This document shows, in pieces, positions 45,457 through 53,170 of a DNA stretch of 64,000 nt. The position numbers and the translations under genes were made by a program. How positions within the stretch are numbered: position 1 is the first letter of the stretch; every line of letters starts with the position of its first letter. Source of the stretch: SKVR01 sp964453995 (lineage in GTDB: Bacteria > Bacteroidota > Bacteroidia > Bacteroidales > UBA7960); NCBI GenBank assembly GCA_964453995.1, contig CAYVQC010000010.1, forward strand, positions 28,441-92,440. The letters run 5' to 3'. The notes under the pieces were generated by a model, which worked only from the letters and a program-made list of their open reading frames with translations, was not told where the DNA came from and did not search any database.

Positions 45457-47115
45457 ATGAGTATGTTTTGTTATCAATGTCAGGAAGCCGCAAAAGGAGT
45501 AGGATGCACAGTAAAAGGCGTTTGTGGCAAGGAGCCGGAGTTGGCAAATATTATGGATGTACTGATGTACCAACTCAGAGGTATAGCGGTGTTGAACAAA
45601 ACAGCCAGGGAAAATGGTTTGGATACCTCAGCCGAAGACCGGTTTATTTTTGAAGGCCTGTTTATGACCATCACCAATGCCAACTTCGACCATCAGCGGT
45701 TTATTGACAAGATCCGCGAGGGTTTCCAACTCAGATTGGCCCTGGAAAAGAAACTGGAAGAAGCCGGCGTTACCGTCAACAGGGAAGCGTTGCCCGAAGC
45801 CGCTACCTGGTATGCCAATACACCTGACGAATATGAAAGAAAAGCACAGCAGGTGGGAGTATTGCAAATGAGTGAAAATGTAGACATCCGCTCTTTGCGC
45901 GAACTGATGATCTACGGCCTGAAAGGTATGGCAGCCTATGCTGAACATGCTTTCAACCTGGGCCATGTAGAGCAGGATATCTTTGATTTTATGTCCAAAG
46001 CTCTGGCTGCTACCCTTGACGACAGCATTGGTGCCGAAGAACTCACCGCAATGGTTTTGGAAACCGGATCATATGGTGTAAAGGTTATGGCCCTGCTTGA
46101 CAAGGCAAACACCTCGGCTTATGGTAATCCGGAAATTACCACGGTAAATCTTGGGGTTCGAAACAATCCTGCTATCCTTATCAGCGGACACGATCTGCGC
46201 GACATGGAAGACCTGCTCATCCAGACCGAAGGTACAGGAGTAGATGTTTATACCCACTCCGAGATGCTGCCTGCCAATTACTATCCCGCTTTTAAAAAGT
46301 ATGACCACTTCGTGGGCAACTACGGCAGCTCATGGTGGAAGCAAAGAGAGGAATTTGAAACCTTCAATGGCCCTGTTCTCTTCACCACAAACTGTATTGT
46401 TCCCCCCTTAAAAAGTGCAACCTATACCGACCGTATATATACTACCGGTTCGTCAGGTTTGAAAGGGAGCAAACACATCCCTGACCGTCCCGAAGGAGGA
46501 CGCAAGGATTTCTCTGCCATTATTGAGCATGCAAAACAATGCCCTCCCCCTACCGAAATTGAAACCGGGGAGATTGTTGGAGGATTTGCTCACAACCAGG
46601 TAATGCAGCTGGCCGATAAAGTGGTTGATGCTGTAAAATCAGGCGCCATCCGCAAATTCTTTGTAATGGCAGGATGTGACGGCCGTATGAAAAGCCGTGA
46701 GTACTACACTGAGTTTGCCGAAGCATTACCCAAAGATACTGTAATCCTTACTGCAGGTTGTGCCAAGTACCGCTACAACAAACTGCCCCTGGGCGATATA
46801 GGTGGTATTCCAAGGGTATTGGATGCCGGCCAGTGCAACGATTCTTATTCACTGGCAGTAATTGCCCTCAAACTCAAGGAAGTATTCGAACTCAACGATA
46901 TCAACGAGTTGCCAATTGCATACAACATTGCATGGTATGAGCAAAAAGCCGTTATTGTTTTGTTGGCATTACTTTCTCTCGGGGTGAAAAATATCCACCT
47001 CGGACCCACCCTGCCTGCATTCCTTTCACCCAATGTAGCCAATGTACTGGTTGAAAACTTCGGAATCGCTCCCATCGGCACTGTGGATGAAGACATGAAA
47101 CTGTTCCTCAACTGA
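45457..47115 (+). CDS. hcp: Hydroxylamine reductase / hybrid cluster protein, class I
   Basis: This 552-residue enzyme has an N-terminal cluster motif C-x2-C-x8-C-x5-C (CYQCQEAAKGVGCTVKGVC), the [4Fe-4S] class I pattern of anaerobes. Later hybrid-cluster ligands lie in GHDLRDME, TNCIVP, CDGRMKSREYY, GCAKYRYNKLPLG and DAGQCNDSYS. Hcp proteins reduce nitric oxide and hydroxylamine and protect against nitrosative stress. The upstream ferredoxin and Rrf2 regulator make a coherent set. A terminator follows. Confidence 0.95.
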   Translation: MSMFCYQCQEAAKGVGCTVKGVCGKEPELANIMDVLMYQLRGIAVLNKTARENGLDTSAEDRFIFEGLFMTITNANFDHQRFIDKIREGFQLRLALEKKLEEAGVTVNREALPEAATWYANTPDEYERKAQQVGVLQMSENVDIRSLRELMIYGLKGMAAYAEHAFNLGHVEQDIFDFMSKALAATLDDSIGAEELTAMVLETGSYGVKVMALLDKANTSAYGNPEITTVNLGVRNNPAILISGHDLRDMEDLLIQTEGTGVDVYTHSEMLPANYYPAFKKYDHFVGNYGSSWWKQREEFETFNGPVLFTTNCIVPPLKSATYTDRIYTTGSSGLKGSKHIPDRPEGGRKDFSAIIEHAKQCPPPTEIETGEIVGGFAHNQVMQLADKVVDAVKSGAIRKFFVMAGCDGRMKSREYYTEFAEALPKDTVILTAGCAKYRYNKLPLGDIGGIPRVLDAGQCNDSYSLAVIALKLKEVFELNDINELPIAYNIAWYEQKAVIVLLALLSLGVKNIHLGPTLPAFLSPNVANVLVENFGIAPIGTVDEDMKLFLN

Positions 47116-47130
47116 TCCGATCCAATAAGC

Positions 47131-47168
47131 AAACCTTGGAGGTTTTAAGTAACCTTCAAGGTTTTTTT
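47131..47168 (+). terminator. Rho-independent terminator after hcp
   Basis: AACCTTGGAGGTT and AACCTTCAAGGTT pair over a 6-nt loop with one G-T pair, followed by a T-run. Confidence 0.8.
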
Positions 47169-47256
47169 CATTTTATGCAAGTGTAAAGCACGTTATTTTC
47201 AAGCCTTTACGGTTTTATCAGGCCAAACCTATTTATCACCTCAAAATCAAAACGCT

Positions 47257-48495
47257 ATGATAAAAAAAGTACTTATCGCTATCGCATTGCTGCTATTTAT
47301 CAGCACAAGTATCCGGGCACAATACTCCCTTTCCGGAGAATTCAGACCCCGGTCCGAATACCGTCATGGATTTGGTAGCCTGGCCAGCCCAGGTGACGAT
47401 GCCGCCTTTTTTATTTCCCAGAGGACACGATTGAATTTCGGATATAACAACACCGATGTAAAGGTTTTCATTAGTTTGCAGGATATAAGGGTTTGGGGAG
47501 AAGTACCCCAGCTCAATCGTTCTGATCTTAATACATCCATTCATGAAGCCTGGGCTGAGTTTCCCCTCAGCAGTGTGTTATCACTGAAACTGGGTCGCCA
47601 GGAGGTGCTCTACGACAATGTAAGAATATTTGGAAATGTAGACTGGGCACAGCAAGGCCGCAGCCACGATATGGCCCTGGCAAAACTAAATCTGCCCTCG
47701 GGCATCAAAGTGCATGCTGGATTTGCCTTCAACCAGGAGGCCGAAAAAAGAGTAGCTACCTTCTACCCTCTCAGCAATTACAAAACACTGCAATACCTCT
47801 GGCTAAACTATAAACCCAATAACACCGGAATCAGTTTTATGGCATTAAACCTGGGTTTCCAGGAAAACGACAACAATACCGCCTTCAACCAAACCCTGGG
47901 TACCTTTATCACCCATAGCATTGGCCGCACCCAACTGGAAGGGTCTTTTTACTACCAGATGGGGAAAGATCCCTCCAACAGGGATCTGAATGCATGGTAC
48001 CTGGGTGCAGAAGCAAGAGCTCCCATGAGTGAAAAGTGGATGGCCAGGGGTGGTATTGAGTTACTCTCCGGAACAGACATGCAGCAAACAGAGCAGAACC
48101 AATCATTTACTCCGTGGTTTGGCACCAATCATAAATTCAACGGGCACATGGACTACTTTTATGTGGGAAACCATATAAATAATGTGGGACTGAGTGATGT
48201 GTACATTTCCGTTAATTATAATTACGCCAGGTGGCTTGCCATGGCAACCCTTCACAATTTCTGGGCAGAAGGGAATGTTACCGCGGCAGATGATCCTTCC
48301 CAAAGCATGAAAGCCTACCTGGGTACCGAAATCGATTTTATGGTAGGCTATGCCATCAATCCCGCAGTGGCTTTCAGGATGGGATACTCTCAAATGTTTG
48401 CCACCGAAACCATGGAACGGATCAAAGGAGGCAGCAAGGATGAAACCCAGAACTGGGCCTGGGCAATGATTATCATCAAACCCCGGTTTATATAA
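47257..48495 (+). CDS. Outer-membrane porin, alginate-export-like beta-barrel
   Basis: This 412-residue protein has a signal peptide (about 1-22, ending IRAQ) and alternating beta-strand composition throughout, typical of a 16-18-strand barrel. FRPRSEYRHGF, FISQRTRLNFGY and KLGRQEVLYDNVRIFG match the alginate-export/porin family of Bacteroidota. It ends in a strand with terminal Phe-Ile. The substrate is unknown; its position between Hcp and Fe-S/PepSY genes hints at nitrogen-oxide or metal-related uptake, but only by context. Confidence 0.75.
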   Translation: MIKKVLIAIALLLFISTSIRAQYSLSGEFRPRSEYRHGFGSLASPGDDAAFFISQRTRLNFGYNNTDVKVFISLQDIRVWGEVPQLNRSDLNTSIHEAWAEFPLSSVLSLKLGRQEVLYDNVRIFGNVDWAQQGRSHDMALAKLNLPSGIKVHAGFAFNQEAEKRVATFYPLSNYKTLQYLWLNYKPNNTGISFMALNLGFQENDNNTAFNQTLGTFITHSIGRTQLEGSFYYQMGKDPSNRDLNAWYLGAEARAPMSEKWMARGGIELLSGTDMQQTEQNQSFTPWFGTNHKFNGHMDYFYVGNHINNVGLSDVYISVNYNYARWLAMATLHNFWAEGNVTAADDPSQSMKAYLGTEIDFMVGYAINPAVAFRMGYSQMFATETMERIKGGSKDETQNWAWAMIIIKPRFI

Positions 48496-48580
48496 AAAGC
48501 CTTTGAAACGGCAGAGCCTAAAGGGAATACTTCCCTGCAGCATTATCGTTTCATGGCTATCATCATAAAATTTTTTTGCT

Positions 48581-48772
48581 ATGAACAGAGAAGATATTAT
48601 ATGCACATGCCTCGACATTACCAAAGGTACGGTTGAGGATGCCATTAAAAGTAAAAAACTTAAAAGCGTGCAGCAGGTGCAGGATGAAACCGAAGCAGGC
48701 ACAATATGCGGTGGTTGCGTTGACGATATCTACCTGCTGCTGGAAGAGATCAATGGAAAAGTAGAAGACTGA
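48581..48772 (+). CDS. BFD-like [2Fe-2S] binding protein
   Basis: This 63-residue protein has four cysteines in the order C-x-C (9, 11) and C-x2-C (43, 46), the BFD-type [2Fe-2S] pattern (ICTCLDITKGTVEDAI ... GTICGGC). Such domains occur in bacterioferritin-associated ferredoxin, NirB and NifU. It is a stand-alone domain here and may carry electrons for the Hcp/porin set. Confidence 0.85.
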   Translation: MNREDIICTCLDITKGTVEDAIKSKKLKSVQQVQDETEAGTICGGCVDDIYLLLEEINGKVED

Positions 48773-48857
48773 GGTAACAGAACAATACTTTCACCCTTTG
48801 AGCTTTCATCTTCAACCTTTATTTTATTCAATTCATTAAACTTAAAAATCATAACCC

Positions 48858-49184
48858 ATGAGTAATTTCAATCATAGTACAGTTATCAATTTCAGGAAAG
48901 ATATTTCATATTCCGAAAATAGTGTGGTAAGCAAGCGAGTACTCGAAAAATCGACAGGAAACATCAGCCTTTTTGCCTTTGACAAAGGGCAGCGCCTGAG
49001 CGAACACTCTGCTCCTTTCGATGCCATGGTACAATGTGTGGAAGGAAAAGTGGAGATTACCATTGACAAAAAGCCTTATGTGCTGGAAGAAGGGCAAACT
49101 ATTATCATGCCTGCCAACATTCCACACGCTTTGCTGGCAGTAGAAAAATTCAAAATGCTGCTGACTATGATCAAAGGAAACTGA
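48858..49184 (+). CDS. Cupin domain protein
   Basis: This 108-residue single-domain cupin has motif 1 around HSAPFDAMVQCVEGKVEITI (about 53-72) and motif 2 around MPANIPHALLA (about 87-97), with two metal-capable His. Function is unknown. It follows the BFD protein by 85 bp on the same strand, and a second, frameshifted cupin lies 1.8 kb away. Confidence 0.82.
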   Translation: MSNFNHSTVINFRKDISYSENSVVSKRVLEKSTGNISLFAFDKGQRLSEHSAPFDAMVQCVEGKVEITIDKKPYVLEEGQTIIMPANIPHALLAVEKFKMLLTMIKGN

Positions 49185-49288
49185 TGGTTGTTTTCAATGA
49201 TTAGTTTTTAACTATCAATGCTCATATCTCAGAAAGTTATTTTCGAACGGGTATACACCCCGGCAAGCTCACAACCCATAATCCACCG

Positions 49289-49362
49289 GGTCACTGAGCC
49301 TGTCGATGTGAGCCCGTCAAAGGAACCTGCCAACCCGGTCACCGAGCTCGTCGAAGTGAACC
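49289..49362. repeat. Two degenerate copies of a REP-like palindromic element
   Basis: GGTCACTGAGCCTGTCGATG (49289-49308) and GGTCACCGAGCTCGTCGAAG (49337-49356), each continuing to GTGA-type ends, lie 48 bp apart. The core GGTCACTGAGC-TTGTCGAAGTGACC is a common dispersed palindromic repeat of bacterial genomes. It occupies the gap before the PepSY gene. Confidence 0.65.
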
Positions 49363-49421
49363 TGTCTAAGTGATTATCCCATACGTTATAGTTTTCACTT
49401 ATTCCCAAAAACCTCTCAAAC

Positions 49422-50969
49422 TTGAAAGCCTTCCAATTCCTCCACCGTTGGCTGGGTATTCTTGCAGCCGTTTTTATCCTCTTATTTGCCCTGAGCGGTA
49501 TTGTACTTAACCATCGCAGCTCTTTCTCTGCAATTGCTATAAACCGCCAATGGCTGCCCAAAACCAATCAATACCACAACTGGAACCTGGCTGCCGTAAA
49601 ATCGGCAACCGGCATTGGGAATGACAGCCTACTAGTTTACGGAAATGTGGGCATTTGGCTCACCGACAGTACAATGACAGGATTCACTCCATTTTACCAG
49701 GGCATACGTCGTGGTGCCGACAACAGGCGCACTGCTTCCATCGTCAAAACCCCCTCGGGAAGCATTCTTGCAGGTACCATGTCGGGGTTATATGTATTGA
49801 AAAACAAAAACTGGCACCCTTTGCCTTTACCGGTAAAGGAAAAAAGAATTACCGGAATTACCGCCCGTGGAGAGGATATATGGGTCACTACCCGCTCCAA
49901 CCTGCTTCTTTTGCAGGAAAAAAGAAGTGATTTTTCAACCCTGGAAGTACCCCTTCCCCATCCTTCTGATTTTAAAAGAGAAACCAGCCTCTTCAGGGCA
50001 TTATGGGTGATCCATAGTGGCAAAATACTTGGTCTGCCGGGCAAGCTGCTGGTTGATCTTATGGGGGTGGTGATGATTTTCCTGAGCCTTACAGGCATTA
50101 TCTGGTTTGTGGCCCCCGATATGATGAAGGCACTCAGGAAAAGGATAACAGCCCGCAAACGTATGGTCCGGGTAAACCGTTTCAGCCTGAAATGGCACAA
50201 CAAGCTTGGGATCTGGACTCTGGCCTTTCTTATTATCCTTACCATAACGGGTATGTTCCTTAGGCCGCCATTGCTCATTGCTATTGTTCGCAGCACCTTC
50301 CCGGCAGTAAAATTCACCATCCTCGACCACCCCAATCCATGGTACGATAAGCTGCGCGACATAAAGCACGACAGGCTCAGCGGCGGTTTTATTCTTTCCA
50401 CTTCCCAGGGCTTTTACTTTGCAGAGCCTACTTTTTCCGATTCATTGGTGCCTCTGCCTTACCAGCCACCCATCAGCGTTATGGGAATCAATGTATTTGA
50501 ACAACCTGCCGATGGAGTTTTCATTACCGGTTCTTTCAGTGGCATTCACCGCTGGGTGCCGGCTGCTATGCATATCAACGATTTCATTACAGGAGCTCCC
50601 GTTACACCGACAAGAGGAATGGCAAACCCGTTTGGTTCCATCCCTGTGGCAGGCTATATCAACCTGGGCGAGAAAGGTGAGTTTCTGTTTGACTACAATG
50701 CCGGCATTGTTTCCCTAACCAGGGGAATCACGGCTCCTGAAATGCCCCAGGAAGTGATAAAGAACTCTCCCATGCCCTTATGGAACCTTGCCCTCGAAGT
50801 GCACACCGGACGGTTTTATTCTTTCGTGCTCGGAAAATACTATATCCTTTTCATTCCCCTGGCAGGGCTGGTAATCCTCATCATCCTGGTAAGTGGCGGT
50901 TTTTTGTGGTGGAAGGACTATCGAAGAAAGAAAAAACGGGCAGCATCCGGTTTGCTTGTCCGCGATTAA
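49422..50969 (+). CDS. PepSY-associated transmembrane helix protein, large form
   Basis: This 515-residue inner-membrane protein starts at a TTG (MKAFQFLHRWLGILAAVFILLFALSGIVLNHR); no suitable ATG is near. TM helices are near 10-30, about 208-228 (VDLMGVVMIFLSLTGIIWFV) and 265-290, with a last one at about 470-495, and two periplasmic segments between. HRWLG, HNKLGIWTL and similar His-containing motifs match the PepSY_TM family, linked to iron-siderophore reduction or electron transfer. Residues about 70-180 and 310-430 look like beta-propeller-type or PepSY-like loops. It lies after two REP-like repeats, which may isolate it from the cupin gene. Confidence 0.75.
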   Translation: MKAFQFLHRWLGILAAVFILLFALSGIVLNHRSSFSAIAINRQWLPKTNQYHNWNLAAVKSATGIGNDSLLVYGNVGIWLTDSTMTGFTPFYQGIRRGADNRRTASIVKTPSGSILAGTMSGLYVLKNKNWHPLPLPVKEKRITGITARGEDIWVTTRSNLLLLQEKRSDFSTLEVPLPHPSDFKRETSLFRALWVIHSGKILGLPGKLLVDLMGVVMIFLSLTGIIWFVAPDMMKALRKRITARKRMVRVNRFSLKWHNKLGIWTLAFLIILTITGMFLRPPLLIAIVRSTFPAVKFTILDHPNPWYDKLRDIKHDRLSGGFILSTSQGFYFAEPTFSDSLVPLPYQPPISVMGINVFEQPADGVFITGSFSGIHRWVPAAMHINDFITGAPVTPTRGMANPFGSIPVAGYINLGEKGEFLFDYNAGIVSLTRGITAPEMPQEVIKNSPMPLWNLALEVHTGRFYSFVLGKYYILFIPLAGLVILIILVSGGFLWWKDYRRKKKRAASGLLVRD

Positions 50970-50995
50970 TAATTAACCCCTCTCAACAAAAAAAT

Positions 50996-51306
50996 ATGAT
51001 ACTAAAAAACACTCCCGGGGAAGCTTCACAGGCAGATGCACCCATTGATGGCCGCATTATGTTCAGCAATGAAAAGGCCGAATGTATCCTGATAACACTC
51101 AGGCCGGGAGAGGGCATTCCGGCACATAAAAATCCTCTTGATGTTGTTTTTATCGGGATGGAGGTAGCGCTCTCATGTGCACCTCATCACAAAACTTAAC
51201 GATTGGACCTTGTGAAACACTTTATGTGAGCAGAGATGAAGAACGGATGCTACAAAACCTAACCAGGACGGTTGTAAAGGTAATGGTGATGAAATTGCTC
51301 CGGTGA
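50996..51306 (+). pseudogene. Cupin gene broken by a single frameshift near 51160
   Basis: From ATG 50996 the frame encodes MILKNTPGEASQ ... ILITLRPGEGIPAHKNPLDVVFIGME and then hits an unrelated tail. In the frame shifted by one base from about 51163 the sequence continues sensibly (GSALMCTSSQNLTIGPCETLYV ... KVMVMKLL) to a stop at 51304-51306. Together they give a normal cupin of about 103 residues, with HKNP as motif 1. One missing base near ATGGAGGTAGC explains the break. It could be a true pseudogene or a sequencing error. Confidence 0.7.
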
Positions 51307-51364
51307 GCCTTGCTGCAGTTGAAAAAATCCTGTACATTTACCCTCATTCAAAAAATGATTCCGT

Positions 51365-51964
51365 ATGAAAGGATTTGTTAAACCATGCATGATGTTTTTT
51401 TTCACCATGCTTTCAATTTCTGCTATTATGAGCCAGCCACCTGCCAACGATTTCTTCTCCGTAATCCACAGTCGCAAAAGTGTACGAGAATATCTTCCTG
51501 ACTCTGTACCCGCCGAAAAGATTGAAACCATGCTGAGGGCAGCCATGGCCGCCCCCACAGCCCGAAATATTCAGCCCTGGCAGTTTTTCGTGATCACCCG
51601 CCGCGAAGTACTCGACCAGTTGGCCCAGGACCTTCCCTACGCCAAAATGCTGGCCAACGCACCGCTGGCAATAGTAGTGGCCGGCGATACCCGCAAGGGA
51701 AACCCCAATGAAGAACAAATTCACAACTGGAAGCTCGATTGTGCTGCTGCCACCCAAAACCTGCTGCTGGCAGCAGAAGCCCTGGGGCTGGGAGCCGTTT
51801 GGACAGGCGTTTATCCTTACAGTGCAAGGATTCAGGCAGTAAGCAATGCCCTTGATCTGCCTTCCCACATCGTTCCGCTCAATATCATTCCCATCGGTTA
51901 TCCTGCTGGTGATGCTTCACCTAAAGACAAATGGGATCCGGAAAAGATAATGTATGTGGAATAA
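51365..51964 (+). CDS. Nitroreductase family protein with N-terminal export signal
   Basis: This 199-residue flavin-dependent oxidoreductase has a hydrophobic leader (MKGFVKPCMMFFFTMLSISAIMSQ) before the usual nitroreductase start FFSVIHSRKSVREYLPDSV. Motifs include AAMAAPTARNIQPWQFFVI (FMN site, about 58-76), LDCAAATQNLLLAAEALGLGAVW and PIGYPAG. The family is normally cytoplasmic, so the leader is unusual. It may be exported by Sec or simply membrane-attached. It follows the broken cupin and the redox cluster. Confidence 0.85.
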   Translation: MKGFVKPCMMFFFTMLSISAIMSQPPANDFFSVIHSRKSVREYLPDSVPAEKIETMLRAAMAAPTARNIQPWQFFVITRREVLDQLAQDLPYAKMLANAPLAIVVAGDTRKGNPNEEQIHNWKLDCAAATQNLLLAAEALGLGAVWTGVYPYSARIQAVSNALDLPSHIVPLNIIPIGYPAGDASPKDKWDPEKIMYVE

Positions 51965-51989
51965 TAAAAATTCTAAGGGTGAACCATCA

Positions 51990-52862
51990 CTACAAAACCG
52001 CCCTCACCATCCTATCCTTTCCAAAGAGATCCCTCTTTACCTTAGCCTGGCTAAACCCAATGGAAAGCAACAACTCAACAGTTTGCATGCCCAGTGCCTC
52101 ATTGATCTCGAGGTATAAAAACCCATGCGGTGACAATGATGTAAGGGCAGTTTCGCCTATAGACCGATAAAATTTAAGGGGATCATGGTCTGGCACAAAC
52201 AGCGCAAGATGAGGATCATGCAACAAAACATTGTTGCGTATCAAAGGCTTTTCCGATTCGCGCACATAGGGTGGATTGCTCACTATAATATCAAAAGAAC
52301 CTTCAGGGGGAGCATCATTGAGAATGTCATGCAAGAGAAACTGAACACCAGTAATGTATTTCATACTGTTCTCCCTGGCTATTGCCAACGCTTTTTCACT
52401 TACATCTGAAGCCAGCACCTCTGCCCCTTGAAGTTCTGTTGCAAGACTGAGTGCTATCGCACCCGAACCAGTACCAATATCCCAAATTCGCAGTGATCTT
52501 CCCCTTCCTTTTTCAGCAATATCATCCAGAATCCATTGTACCAGTTCTTCCGTTTCGGGTCGGGGAATGAGCACATCACCATTAACTTTGAGCACCAGAT
52601 CACGAAAGTGGGCAACCCCCGTTATGTGCTGCAACGGAACATCATTGTTGAGTTTTTTGAGCACCCGGTAAAGATTCACAATGTCTGATTCAGAAATACG
52701 CCACCCTCTGTTCACCTGCAGGTCGACAGCAGAAAAGCCGAGCATTTCTTCAAAAACCACACCTCCAATGGCCCTGGCTTCCCTGGGTTCATATTTTTCG
52801 GCAATGCCCTGGCAAAACCACTCAAAAACCCCGGCAAGGGTATTGTTTTTCAATCCTTTCAT
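51990..52862 (-). CDS. prmC: Release factor glutamine methyltransferase
   Basis: This protein of about 290 residues (start ATG at 52862, MKGLKNNTL) methylates the Gln of the GGQ motif in peptide chain release factors. It has the PrmC N-terminal helical domain and a Rossmann methyltransferase domain with DIGTGSGAIALSLA (SAM site, near 132) and SNPPYV (near 193). PRPETEELV is the family's linker motif. An open frame extends 30 codons further upstream but looks like intergenic sequence. Confidence 0.93.
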   Translation of the reverse strand: MKGLKNNTLAGVFEWFCQGIAEKYEPREARAIGGVVFEEMLGFSAVDLQVNRGWRISESDIVNLYRVLKKLNNDVPLQHITGVAHFRDLVLKVNGDVLIPRPETEELVQWILDDIAEKGRGRSLRIWDIGTGSGAIALSLATELQGAEVLASDVSEKALAIARENSMKYITGVQFLLHDILNDAPPEGSFDIIVSNPPYVRESEKPLIRNNVLLHDPHLALFVPDHDPLKFYRSIGETALTSLSPHGFLYLEINEALGMQTVELLLSIGFSQAKVKRDLFGKDRMVRAVL

Positions 52863-53043
52863 ACTTTGTGGTATAATGATCTGCTGAAAATTGATGTATG
52901 GCAAAAGTATTTCTATTTCGGCAAACCGGCAAGTGGATATTTTCATTTTCAACAGGTTGCAGCAAGCCTTACAATCTTGTTAAAGTACATAAATTCACCT
53001 TGTTATCATGATTATTTATAATAAATATAAATAGTCCTGAAAA

Positions 53044-53075
53044 TTTGGAAAACTTAACAAAAATCAATTTCTTTG
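53044..53075 (+). promoter_or_regulatory. Candidate promoter of the DUF3857 triplet
   Basis: TTTG (53044-53047), a 20-nt spacer and TTTCTTTG (53068-53075) differ from TAnnTTTG by one base. It lies 96 bp before the first ATG. Confidence 0.5.
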
Positions 53076-53170
53076 TGCAGGAAGTTTATGTGAACAAGAG
53101 GGAATTGTCCCACAAATGCAGCTATTTCTCAGGCTTATTAATCCGTGTCATCAATTAAATCCGGATCAAG

